Shown here: positions 57,144-64,000 of the stretch, in pieces
How the letters are laid out: each line of letters begins with the position of its first letter
Numbering within the stretch: position 1 is the first letter of the stretch
Assembly (NCBI GenBank): GCA_016788785.1
Contig: JAEUSM010000009.1
Span: forward strand, 124,001 to 188,000
DNA length: 64,000 nucleotides
Direction: 5' to 3'
From: Candidatus Kapaibacterium sp.
Lineage (GTDB): Bacteria; Bacteroidota; Ignavibacteria; Kapaibacteriales; JAEUSM01
Notes under the pieces: model-generated
The model's input: only the letters and a program-made list of their open reading frames with translations
Databases searched by the model: none
What the model was told of the DNA's origin: nothing
Made by a program: the position numbers and the translations under genes

Positions 57144-58412
57144 ATGAGTGATATATCAAAACAGGACTATACAAAGATTATTTTGCAATCTCCCTATTTG
57201 CATACTCCTTGGGTTAATTCCGTTCAACATTTTTCGTTAGAACCTTTTCTCATTTCACGTACTGATTTTGAGCGGTTGCAACAAGCGGCTGAATCAATTG
57301 GCGAACTCTACGAAGAACTTCGCACCCACCTTATCGACAATCCAGAAGAGGCTGTGGAGTTTTTTCAACTCACCCCTTATCAACAATTTTTGTGGATGGC
57401 TTCGCTTGGTGAATGGCATGGAATTGCACGGTTGGATATGTTTTTTACCGAAGATGGTGGTATCCAAATTGCCGAGATGAATTCGGACACGCCCAGTAGT
57501 TTGGAAGAAGCTGTTTATTTGAATCGAACCTATTGTGAGTTATATCCTACTTTTGAAAATGTTGATATCAATATGTCATTGGAACATGATTTTTGTGAGA
57601 TGATAGCAACGAGTTTTTACTCTACCTATCGCAACACGAAAAACATTGAGGGTGCAGTTGTTGGAATAGTCTACCCAACGGAAATTCCTGAGGATATGGG
57701 GTTGATAGAGCTGTATGCAGATTTGATGCGGTCGATGGGTTGCACAGTTATTATCGGTTCTCCTTATAATTTGGGCTATACTGAAAACGGAAAAGTAACG
57801 ATATTTGGGCGTGAAATTGATCTTCTTTTTCGTCATTACAAAACCGATTGGTGGACAGAACGGCTTTCTGCTTGGACAGATGAAGAGGAAATTCCTGACC
57901 CAAAGCCTTTGGACAAACAATTGCGTTGGATTCTCAAAGCTACCATCGAGCAGAAGCTCTGCGTTGTAAACCCAATGGGAGCAATTGTTTCGCAAAACAA
58001 ACATTCTATGGCGTATTTTTGGGAGCGAATAGAACAATTTACCGAAAAAAGCCAACAAACTATCCGTTCCTTTATCCCCAAAACCTACCGCTTCACCTCT
58101 ATGGACAAAGACCAATTGCTAACCCAAAAAGAGCAATGGGTACTCAAAAGCATCTATGGTTGCGAAGGAGCAGAAGTCATCATCGGAGCCTTCACCAAAC
58201 CCGAAGAATGGGAACGCTCCATCAACGCACTTGAGCCAAACCAATGGATAGTACAACAATTTTTCTCCATCCATCCCCAACCCAACGGCTCCTTACCCAA
58301 TTTTGGAATGTACCTCATTGGCGGAACCGCCTCTGGCATCCTCTTACGCATCTCCAACTCCAACGCCTCCACCGACCTCTCCTCACTCACTGTCCCAATA
58401 TTTTTGGGGTAG
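57144..58412 (+). CDS. glutathionylspermidine synthase-like ATP-grasp protein
   Basis: This 422-residue protein belongs to the GSP_synth family (ATP-grasp). It has R-L-D-M-F-F-T-E-D-G-G near residue 95 and I-A-E-M-N-S-D-T-P. Later come W-V-L-K-S-I-Y-G-C-E-G-A-E, an ATP-binding-type block, and W-I-V-Q-Q-F-F. Only E. coli Gsp and trypanosome relatives are well characterised; they join spermidine to glutathione. The stand-alone bacterial members, lacking the amidase half, probably ligate a peptide or polyamine, but the substrate here is unknown. The gene ends just before a GC-rich repeat block. Confidence 0.84.
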   Translation: MSDISKQDYTKIILQSPYLHTPWVNSVQHFSLEPFLISRTDFERLQQAAESIGELYEELRTHLIDNPEEAVEFFQLTPYQQFLWMASLGEWHGIARLDMFFTEDGGIQIAEMNSDTPSSLEEAVYLNRTYCELYPTFENVDINMSLEHDFCEMIATSFYSTYRNTKNIEGAVVGIVYPTEIPEDMGLIELYADLMRSMGCTVIIGSPYNLGYTENGKVTIFGREIDLLFRHYKTDWWTERLSAWTDEEEIPDPKPLDKQLRWILKATIEQKLCVVNPMGAIVSQNKHSMAYFWERIEQFTEKSQQTIRSFIPKTYRFTSMDKDQLLTQKEQWVLKSIYGCEGAEVIIGAFTKPEEWERSINALEPNQWIVQQFFSIHPQPNGSLPNFGMYLIGGTASGILLRISNSNASTDLSSLTVPIFLG

Positions 58413-58465
58413 GGGGGGATGAATTTGTAAAGAAACCTTACAAGTTCAAATTGATTTGAATCTCA
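58413..58465 (+). other. start of the 363-base gene-free repeat region
   Basis: From the end of the ATP-grasp gene to the next gene at 58776 I see no supported coding frame. The stretch begins with a G-rich run and holds three GC-rich repeat units and a terminator, listed separately. Confidence 0.6.
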
Positions 58466-58505
58466 ATTCCCCTCCTTAAGAGGGGTGGCGTCTTCGACGG
58501 GGTGG
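58466..58505. repeat. GC-rich intergenic repeat, type A copy 1
   Basis: It begins ATTCCCCTCCTTAAGAGGGG and continues through GGCGTCTTCGACGGGGTGG. It holds two short hairpins, CCCCT/AGGGG and CGTC/GACG. The second copy starts at 58516 with the same opening and the same GGGGTGG ending. Confidence 0.7.
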
Positions 58506-58515
58506 CTTCTTTTCT

Positions 58516-58553
58516 ATTCCCCTCTTGAGGGGTGCCATGCAATGGTGGGGTGG
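58516..58553. repeat. GC-rich intergenic repeat, type A copy 2
   Basis: It begins ATTCCCCTCTTGAGGGG, then TGCCATGCAATGGTGGGGTGG. The frame matches copy 1 but the central hairpin sequence (CCAT/ATGG) differs, so the arms have changed while pairing is kept. Confidence 0.7.
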
Positions 58554-58567
58554 AATGTTCTTATGTT

Positions 58568-58676
58568 TACCCCTCTCCCCATCCCTCTCCCCAAAGGGGC
58601 GAGGGTGTTGTCTTTGAATGAGAACAAAAAAGATAATTCCCTCGCCCCATTGGGGAGAGGGTTAGGGAGAGGGGTG
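58568..58676. repeat. GC-rich inverted repeat, type B pair
   Basis: The left arm (58568-58605) and the reverse complement of the right arm (58639-58676) are both about 38 bases and agree except at about five positions. Both begin as TACCCCTCTCCC or CACCCCTCTCCC and end GGGGCGAGGG. A 33-base AT-rich spacer separates them. Each arm also has its own inner CCCC/GGGG hairpin. It resembles a bacterial REP/BIME-type element. Confidence 0.8.
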
Positions 58677-58743
58677 ACTATAAACTCGAACGGAGAATTA
58701 TATACGCCTCATGCACCAAATCGACGAAATTAGTTTGATGGAA

Positions 58744-58770
58744 TAAAAAAAGCCCCAAGAATGGGGCTTT
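58744..58770 (-). terminator. intrinsic terminator for the 58776-59051 gene
   Basis: On the minus strand AAGCCCCA (58769-58762), a four-base loop, TGGGGCTT (58757-58750), then a run of T. It closes the small minus-strand gene. Confidence 0.85.
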
Positions 58771-58775
58771 GAGGT

Positions 58776-59051
58776 TTATATCTTATCTAACTCCTTTAAT
58801 CTAAATGGGTTATGTATGTATTCAATACCTTTCATAGTTAGAGAATCGAAGACTAAAGAACTCTTTGTTCCATCTTCATATTTTCTTTGTTTATCAAAGG
58901 ATGCAAATCCATACATTCTGCAAATTTCATAATATTTTTGCAGCACTTCTAAGCTCATATTGTTCAATAGAGCCTTTTCCTCAAAAGAAATCGAATTTGG
59001 ATCGTGACTATTTTTTAGTACTGATACCAAGGTTTTTTGTTGAGTTGACAT
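58776..59051 (-). CDS. small protein, winged-helix-like, unknown function
   Basis: From ATG 59051 the protein has 91 residues (an ATG at 59066 adds five). It is helical, with a C-terminal L-V-F-D-S-L-T-M-K-G-I-E-Y-I. This looks like the wing-helix end of small DNA-binding folds (L-T-x-x-G-x-x-Y/F), but no family is clear. It is isolated in an accessory-looking stretch between repeats and tRNA-Asn, with its own terminator. Regulatory function is inference only. Confidence 0.62.
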   Translation of the reverse strand: MSTQQKTLVSVLKNSHDPNSISFEEKALLNNMSLEVLQKYYEICRMYGFASFDKQRKYEDGTKSSLVFDSLTMKGIEYIHNPFRLKELDKI

Positions 59052-59283
59052 TAGTCTACCTTTCAAAAAATGTTAAGTAAGTAACACTATTAATTATGAA
59101 TGTGTGTTACCCAATACAAAAATACTATTTTTTTCGTTGCTTCATAGTGTGGTTTCTACATTTGGTAAAATATTTTATACCTTTGATATTCGATACACAG
59201 TAAGGTCAAGGATTGATAATACATAGCCATGATAGAAGTGTATGTTCCTTCAATCTTCATAAACAACAACTTTAGTATAAGAC

Positions 59284-59865
59284 ATGTCAAAAAACGAAAC
59301 AAAATGGTATAAGAGTATCTGGACAGTTAGTTTAGTTACATCAACTATATTGCCAGCTTTGATTAGTATAATTTATGATAAAATAAAATCTAATCCATTT
59401 CTTACAACATTAAGCGAAATTTGGAATTGGCTTTGGAATTGTATAATGTATTTACTGAATTATGAAGTAAAGATTTGGTGGTTGTTTGGTTTATCTACTA
59501 TCATTTATTTTCTCAGGAAAATGATATTAAGAAGAAAAACAAATCAAGAATCCAAATATCCAACTTATATTGAAGGTATGTATAAGAAAATTTTGTGGAA
59601 ATGGAGATACTTTTATTATTATGGCGAGCTAGGAATTACTAGTTTAGAACCACATTGTCCTAAATGCAGGACACTACTACATAGCGATGATTTTAGTATG
59701 GGTTATTCGAATCTACAATGTTTAAGATGTAAGAATAAAATCAAATATCGAGTAGAGTCTAATGATAAAGAAAAAATAAAAAAACTCATTTTAGGTAATA
59801 TTGAGAATAAATTTTACCCTTCTTCTATTGATGCTAAGTCACCTTCAAATGGTTCAAATTCGTAG
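59284..59865 (+). CDS. membrane protein with cytoplasmic zinc-ribbon-like motif, unknown function
   Basis: This 193-residue protein has hydrophobic helices at about 13-31, 44-58 and 65-77. A basic stretch (L-R-K-M-I-L-R-R-K) follows, then a soluble part with C-P-K-C near residue 125 and C-L-R-C near 155, a Cys4 zinc-ribbon pattern. No family recognised. Codons are strongly AT-rich. The gene lies between GC-rich repeats next to tRNA-Asn. A TACCTTTG at 59178-59185 resembles a -7 element, but it is 98 bases away and lacks a good -33 partner. Confidence 0.65.
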   Translation: MSKNETKWYKSIWTVSLVTSTILPALISIIYDKIKSNPFLTTLSEIWNWLWNCIMYLLNYEVKIWWLFGLSTIIYFLRKMILRRKTNQESKYPTYIEGMYKKILWKWRYFYYYGELGITSLEPHCPKCRTLLHSDDFSMGYSNLQCLRCKNKIKYRVESNDKEKIKKLILGNIENKFYPSSIDAKSPSNGSNS

Positions 59866-59874
59866 CTATTCAGA

Positions 59875-59920
59875 ATTCCCCCTCACCCCAACCCTCTCCC
59901 TCGTAGGGGAGAGGGAGTTG
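59875..59920. repeat. GC-rich intergenic repeat, type B-like copy
   Basis: It begins ATTCCCCCTCACCCCAACCC and contains the hairpin CCCTCTCCC (59892-59900) / GGGGAGAGGG (59906-59915). The CACCCC...AACCCTCTCCC order matches the reverse complement of the right type B arm at 58639-58676, showing the same family on the other side of the two small genes. Confidence 0.72.
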
Positions 59921-59978
59921 TATCTTTGTTGAAGTGGTTTTTGGATTGTGTTTGTGAAGATTGGTGGGTGAAAACAAC

Positions 59979-60017
59979 AAAAAATGGGATACTCCGTTGT
60001 GGAAGTATCCCATTTTT
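59979..60017. terminator. intrinsic terminator of tRNA-Asn (possibly bidirectional)
   Basis: ATGGGATACT (59984-59993) pairs with AGTATCCCAT (60004-60013) around a ten-base loop. A runs lie on the left and T on the right. It starts nine bases past the tRNA-Asn 3' end. Confidence 0.88.
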
Positions 60018-60021
60018 CCTG

Positions 60022-60095
60022 CTCCGCAAATAAGACTTGAACTTATGACCCTCTGATTAACAGTCAGATGCTCTAACCAACTGAGCTATTGCGGA
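60022..60095 (-). tRNA. tRNA-Asn (anticodon GTT)
   Basis: On the minus strand the acceptor TCCGCAA (60095-60089) pairs with TTGCGGA (60029-60023) and the discriminator is G. The anticodon loop CTGTTAA between CTGA and TCAG gives GTT. The D-loop has AGTTGGTTA and the T-arm has AAGTTCAAGTCTT. No encoded CCA. It has its own promoter and terminator. Confidence 0.97.
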
Positions 60096-60108
60096 ATAGA
60101 TTTGAATA

Positions 60109-60139
60109 CAAAAATAAGGATATTTTTTGAATTTGCAAA
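60109..60139 (-). promoter_or_regulatory. promoter of tRNA-Asn
   Basis: On the minus strand TTTG (60139-60136), exactly 19 bases, then TATTTTTG (60116-60109), a full match to the Bacteroidota -33/-7 consensus. It ends 13 bases before the tRNA 5' end. Confidence 0.78.
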
Positions 60140-60156
60140 GAAAAAATTGAATTTTT

Positions 60157-60906
60157 ATGATAATTTCAGACGAAACGATTGTTTTGGGCTCGATGAAACA
60201 TAGTGAATCGAATAAGATTGTTACCCTTTTTTCCAAAAATCATGGGAAAATTCGGGTAATTGCGAAGGGTGCGAGAAAACAATCGTCGGCATTGGGTGCT
60301 TCGTTGGAAATTTTGACGATTTCTGAGAGTGTTATTTATTATAAAACACACGGTGCTTTGCATTTGTTGTCAAAATCTTCGATGTTGTATTCGATGTATT
60401 CCCTTCATACGGTATATGAAAAACTGCTGTTGGGTATGGTGTTTGTAGAAATTCTGTTGTTATGGTTGCCAGAAGAAGCTCCAAATGAAGAATTGTTCCT
60501 ACTTTCAAAGGAATATTTTTTGGCTTTGAATGATAGTGAAGTTGATAAGTCTTTTGTTGTCTATATCATTGCAATGATTAAGTTTTTTGATTGCATTGGT
60601 TTTGCAATTCATTTGAATGGTTTGTTGCTTGATGAAGTGAAGTTGTTCAAAGATTGTTCGTATTGTTATAATTCATTGAATGATTCAATTGAAGAAATTA
60701 CAGAAGAAACCCAAAATTGTTTTGCACTTTCTCATACTGCAGTACAGTTGTTGTCTATGTGTTCACAATTACAATTTGAAGGTATTTCAGGTGGAATTAC
60801 TGCTCCCAAAGAAAATATTTGTAAGGAACTTCATAATTTTTTTGTACATTACATTCGTTCGCACTTTCATAGACATGTGAAATTGCAAACAGAACTTTTT
60901 GTTTAA
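60157..60906 (+). CDS. recO: DNA repair protein RecO
   Basis: RecO anneals DNA strands and loads RecA in the RecFOR pathway. The 249-residue protein has the OB-fold N-terminus (E-T-I-V-L-G-S-M-K-H-S-E-S-N-K-I-V-T-L-F) and K-I-R-V-I-A-K-G-A-R-K. A helical C-terminal domain has one C-S-Y-C pair; the matching second zinc pair of some RecO proteins is not clear. The ATG at 60157 follows the tRNA-Asn promoter region on the opposite strand. Confidence 0.9.
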   Translation: MIISDETIVLGSMKHSESNKIVTLFSKNHGKIRVIAKGARKQSSALGASLEILTISESVIYYKTHGALHLLSKSSMLYSMYSLHTVYEKLLLGMVFVEILLLWLPEEAPNEELFLLSKEYFLALNDSEVDKSFVVYIIAMIKFFDCIGFAIHLNGLLLDEVKLFKDCSYCYNSLNDSIEEITEETQNCFALSHTAVQLLSMCSQLQFEGISGGITAPKENICKELHNFFVHYIRSHFHRHVKLQTELFV

Positions 60907-60927
60907 TACCATTTTTTATAAATTTCA

Positions 60928-62241
60928 ATGTTGTTTGCAATAGCAATCATCCTCTTTTTTGTTTTGCTCAACGGATTTTTTGTTGCAGCAGAATTTGCTA
61001 TAGTGAAGGTTCGAGCCTCACAAATAGAAATCCGTATTCGTTCTGGTTCTCGTTTAGCTGAATTGGCGAAACATATGCTGGAGCATTTAGATGCGTATTT
61101 GTCAGCAACACAATTGGGGATCACCCTTTCCTCATTGGGATTAGGGTTTTTAGGGGAAAGTATCCTAAAAACACAGTTAATCATCATAGCAGACACCTAT
61201 CTATCGTTCGATATTTCCCCTGCTGCATTGAGTAGCATTTCTTTTGCCATTGCATTTGGAATTACGACAGTGTTGCATATTATCTTAGGCGAACTTGCCC
61301 CCAAATCGTGGGCTATTCAACGCTCAGAGGATGTTACAATGGCAGTAGCAATACCAATGCGTGTGTTTTACATCATATTTAGACCCTTTATTTGGGTATT
61401 GAATGGTATTGCAAATAGTATGTTACGTGCAGTTGGAATAGAACCACTTCACGGCGAAAATGTCCATAGTGCAGAAGAAATATTGATGTTGGTCAATGAG
61501 TCAGGTAAAAGTGGTTTGTTGCTTTCCAATGAACAGGAATTGATTGAAAATGTATTCAATTTCACGGAGTTAACAGCCAAACAAGTGATGATCCCTCGTG
61601 GTTCGATATCAGCCTTGGAATTATCAATGACTTCTGATGAAATCATCGAAAAAGTTATTGAAGATGGATATTCACGTATGCCTGTATATAGCGAAACTAT
61701 TGATAATATCGTAGGAATTGCATTCGCAAAGGATTTGATTACCTTGATGTCAAATAAATATCTGATAGTTCTTCACGATATTTTACATCCAGTGCATTTT
61801 GTTCGTGAGGAAGATAATATCAGCGAACTTTTGAAAATTTTACAAGCAAAACGCATCCATATGGCAGTCGTTCTTGATGAGTTTGGTGGAACTGCTGGTA
61901 TACTTTCGTTAGAAGATATTCTCGAAGAAATAGTCGGTGATATACAAGATGAGTACGATGAAGAAGCAGCATTAATTGAAAAAGTTAGTGACAATGAATA
62001 CTTGGTGCTTGCATCTGCAAGTATATTAGATGTCAATGAACTTTTGCCTGTAGAATTGCCAATAAATGAAGATTATGAAACTATAGCCGGATTGGTGAAT
62101 AATATTGCCGGAGCAATTCCTGAAGTAGGTAAACAGTTAACAATAAGTGAATATTATTCGTGTACAATCGTCAAAGGCAATCCAAGAAGGGTTGAACAAA
62201 TCCGATTAGAATTACTCAATACACCGTTAGATACTGAATAG
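60928..62241 (+). CDS. CorC/HlyC-type protein (CNNM, CBS pair, CorC domain)
   Basis: This 437-residue membrane protein has an N-terminal CNNM/DUF21 domain (about 1-190, three to four helices). It starts F-V-L-L-N-G-F-F-V-A-A-E-F-A-I-V-K and later shows G-E-L-A-P-K-S. A CBS pair (about 200-335) has V-M-I-P-R-G and G-I-A-F-A-K-D-L. A CorC_HlyC domain (about 350-430) has D-E-Y-D-E-E. The family is tied to Mg/Co ion transport or resistance; the name hemolysin is historical. It lies 21 bases after recO and three before the subtilase gene. Confidence 0.9.
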   Translation: MLFAIAIILFFVLLNGFFVAAEFAIVKVRASQIEIRIRSGSRLAELAKHMLEHLDAYLSATQLGITLSSLGLGFLGESILKTQLIIIADTYLSFDISPAALSSISFAIAFGITTVLHIILGELAPKSWAIQRSEDVTMAVAIPMRVFYIIFRPFIWVLNGIANSMLRAVGIEPLHGENVHSAEEILMLVNESGKSGLLLSNEQELIENVFNFTELTAKQVMIPRGSISALELSMTSDEIIEKVIEDGYSRMPVYSETIDNIVGIAFAKDLITLMSNKYLIVLHDILHPVHFVREEDNISELLKILQAKRIHMAVVLDEFGGTAGILSLEDILEEIVGDIQDEYDEEAALIEKVSDNEYLVLASASILDVNELLPVELPINEDYETIAGLVNNIAGAIPEVGKQLTISEYYSCTIVKGNPRRVEQIRLELLNTPLDTE

Positions 62242-62244
62242 ATA

Positions 62245-63396
62245 ATGGAATTTTCTCTCCCTACCATTTTCCCTGCACTTTCCGTACAAAGTCGACTACG
62301 TTCAACTACAGAATACTCTGGCAAAGGAGTCACAATTGCCTTGATTGATTCTGGTTTTGTGCAACATCCAGACTTGATGATGCCAAACAACAGAATCAAA
62401 TTGTACTATGATGCAGTTGAAAACACAGAGCAGCCATTGCCTCCCAAAAAAGTAGAACACTATTCGTGGCATGGGACTATGACCGCATGTACGGCAGCTG
62501 GAAATGGGTATTTGTCGAGAAATAAATATTCGTCACTTGCTTTTGATGCTGAGGTGGTTCTCATTCGAACCATGCATGATACTGGTGATATTCCAACCGC
62601 AACGATAGTGAAAGCATTAGAATGGTGTTTGGAACATCACAAAAAATACTCAATCAATATAATTAATTTGTCTGTATATGCAGATGAATTAGACCATACA
62701 TTGGAACATCCAGTGACAGCAACTATTGAAAAATTAGTATCAAAAGGAGTTGTTGTTGTTGCCGCAGCTGGAAACGATTCCCGTATACCTATGGTTCCTC
62801 CTGCAGTATCACCTTCTGCAATAACGGTTGGTGGATTGGATGATAAAAATTCCATCAATATAAAAGACGATACTCTGTACAATTCTTCCTTTGGAACGAC
62901 AATTCACGGAAATATCAAACCAGAAGTGATTGCTCCAGCGATTTGGCTACCTGCTCCAATATTACTAAATACTCCAACCCAACGTGAGGCAGCAATATTG
63001 TGTGCTTTGGATGCACTACCTGACGATTTGTTGCCGGTGATTTTACCAGATGTTATTCACTCAACACACCTTCCGTCCAATATTTTTTTCGCAAAAGAAG
63101 TAAAGGAAATTAGAGTAATGATTTCGCAACGATTACAACAAGAAAAGGTAATATCACCATATTATAAACATGTTGACGGTACATCTTTTGCAGCACCAAT
63201 TGTTTGTTCGATAGTGGCTCAGATGTTAGAGGTAAATCCTTATTTGATGCCACAAGATATCAAAGAACAATTAGTTATGACCGCTCAACAGTTACCAGGT
63301 TTTCCTTTAGAACGTCAAGGGTATGGAGTTGTGCAACCAACCTTAGCAGTTGAAAAGGCAGTGAGGAGTCGAAAAGAAGTCCTGATTCGGCTGTAA
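62245..63396 (+). CDS. subtilase (S8 peptidase) without signal peptide
   Basis: This 383-residue S8-family protein has the full triad: Asp35 in I-A-L-I-D-S-G, His76 in W-H-G-T-M-T, and Ser314 in G-T-S-F-A-A-P. The oxyanion Asn is in A-A-A-G-N-D. No signal peptide, propeptide or membrane segment is visible, so it may act in the cytoplasm. Between the Asn and Ser motifs is a stretch of about 60 residues rich in Leu and Pro (D-A-L-P-D-D-L-L-P-V-I-L-P). Its ATG follows the CorC-type stop by three bases, so it probably shares that transcript. Confidence 0.88.
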   Translation: MEFSLPTIFPALSVQSRLRSTTEYSGKGVTIALIDSGFVQHPDLMMPNNRIKLYYDAVENTEQPLPPKKVEHYSWHGTMTACTAAGNGYLSRNKYSSLAFDAEVVLIRTMHDTGDIPTATIVKALEWCLEHHKKYSINIINLSVYADELDHTLEHPVTATIEKLVSKGVVVVAAAGNDSRIPMVPPAVSPSAITVGGLDDKNSINIKDDTLYNSSFGTTIHGNIKPEVIAPAIWLPAPILLNTPTQREAAILCALDALPDDLLPVILPDVIHSTHLPSNIFFAKEVKEIRVMISQRLQQEKVISPYYKHVDGTSFAAPIVCSIVAQMLEVNPYLMPQDIKEQLVMTAQQLPGFPLERQGYGVVQPTLAVEKAVRSRKEVLIRL

Positions 63397-63498
63397 AAAT
63401 CGGCTTTTAGCAATAAAAACACTCAGTAATCGTTTAGTAGTTTTTACCTGCAGAATGTAAAAAAATCTATCCTGCTATCTCTCAACAATCCTTACTCT

Positions 63499-64000
63499 AT
63501 GAATTCATTTGAACAGCTTGGGGTCCAACGACCTGAATTTCTCAAAGCGTTGGAATCGCTTGGCTTTACTACGGCAACTCCCATCCAAGAAAAAGTTATA
63601 CCAGTTTTATTAGAAAATAAAACAGATGTTATTGCATTAGCACAAACAGGAACTGGAAAAACTTTAGCATTTGGTTTGCCATTACTTCACACAATTGACC
63701 CAACTAAAAATCAAATTCAAGGCATTGTCTTAGCTCCAACGAGAGAATTGTGTGTACAGATTAAAGACGATTTGATTCGTTATGCACAAAATTTACCAGC
63801 ACTAAAAATACTACCAGTTTATGGTGGTGCAAGTATCGAAAAACAGATTTCTGAACTTCGTCGAGGTGTTCATTTGGTAGTTGCTACACCTGGTCGTTTA
63901 TTAGATTTACTTAGAAGAAATTCTTGTGATTTATCAAATATCAAAATTTTTGTTTTAGATGAAGCAGATGAAATGTTGAATATGGGCTTTCAAGAAGACA
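63499..64000 (+). CDS. DEAD-box RNA helicase, 5' part
   Basis: The first 167 codons are visible from ATG 63499 to the window edge. All early helicase motifs are present: Q motif T-P-I-Q, Walker A A-Q-T-G-T-G-K-T, motif Ia A-P-T-R-E-L, Ib T-P-G-R, and motif II V-L-D-E-A-D. This is the RecA-like domain 1 of an RNA helicase of the DeaD/RhlE/CsdA type; the C-terminal part needed to tell them apart is outside the window. Confidence 0.95.
   Translation, partial: MNSFEQLGVQRPEFLKALESLGFTTATPIQEKVIPVLLENKTDVIALAQTGTGKTLAFGLPLLHTIDPTKNQIQGIVLAPTRELCVQIKDDLIRYAQNLPALKILPVYGGASIEKQISELRRGVHLVVATPGRLLDLLRRNSCDLSNIKIFVLDEADEMLNMGFQED

Noticed and set aside
57576-58115. Minus-strand frame of 179 codons inside the ATP-grasp gene
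   Set aside because: It lies wholly inside a well-supported gene in the opposite direction and shows no domain or ribosome site.
58466-58676. Possible CRISPR array
   Set aside because: The units differ in length and sequence, are themselves palindromic, are not regularly spaced and there are no cas genes nearby.
58485-58733. An 82-codon open frame on the plus strand across the GC-rich repeats
   Set aside because: It consists largely of the palindromic repeat units read as codons, has no ribosome site and no protein-like composition.
58413-60022. Genomic island integrated at tRNA-Asn
   Set aside because: No integrase and no visible direct copy of the tRNA 3' end at the far side; the tRNA keeps its own terminator. 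Kept only as a weak possibility in the findings.

Overview
This is an AT-rich chromosomal window with bacterial housekeeping content. Three things point to the Bacteroidota/Chlorobiota (FCB) group. Two large secreted proteins end in type IX secretion (T9SS) sorting domains. Several transcription starts are preceded by the Bacteroidota-type promoter (TTG or TTTG, 19-20 bases, TAnnTTTG). The gene set also fits: a PD40/OmpA envelope protein, SemiSWEET and CRY-DASH. Five-fold Ig-like tandems before the sorting domain, and clear Shine-Dalgarno sequences on rpoB, rpoC, rplA, rplL and the giant surface protein, would suit an Ignavibacteria/Kapabacteria-like lineage. I infer this from gene content and have not made a phylogenetic placement.

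Layout. Positions 1-6593 (minus) form one tight operon: APC permease, two tandem TerB-like membrane proteins, a YciO/YrdC-type protein, metG, an FtsL/DivIC-like protein and the start of a J-domain gene. A LysE-family exporter (6769-7491) and a 1775-residue T9SS surface protein (7698-13025) follow on the plus strand. A shared bidirectional terminator separates them from a second minus operon (13095-17937): anmK, a dihydroorotate dehydrogenase homologue, prfB with an intact programmed +1 frameshift, mraY and SemiSWEET. Then come an M15 peptidase, a second APC permease coupled to a lipoprotein of unknown function, and a convergent HNH endonuclease.

From 21873 to 36350 the plus strand carries carA, tRNA-Tyr/Gly/Thr/Trp, secE, nusG, rplKAJL, rpoB, rpoC, engB and purE. 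The tuf gene often found between tRNA-Thr and tRNA-Trp is absent. Next are rsmB (minus), an outer-membrane protein, a PD40 protein with two OmpA-like domains, and two small unknown genes. A minus-strand block (42346-48323) holds two glycosyltransferases, nadK, a DUF1844 protein, a PFK with altered active-site loops, an RlpA-like lipoprotein and a mannose-1-phosphate guanylyltransferase. A thioredoxin-like/beta-propeller T9SS protein, CRY-DASH and a DUF429 protein follow, then a beta-barrel protein and an ANK/MATE-like transporter on the minus strand. After these come asnS and a glutathionylspermidine-synthase-like ATP-grasp protein.

The only clearly accessory stretch is 58413-60020. It carries GC-rich palindromic repeats and two small unrecognised genes next to tRNA-Asn. 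The window ends with recO, a CorC/HlyC-type protein, a subtilase without a signal peptide and the start of a DEAD-box helicase gene. I saw no CRISPR array, insertion sequence, prophage or recognisable defence system. The best leads for unusual biology are the tandem TerB-like pair, the thioredoxin-propeller T9SS protein, the giant surface protein, the variant PFK, and the tRNA-secE locus without tuf.
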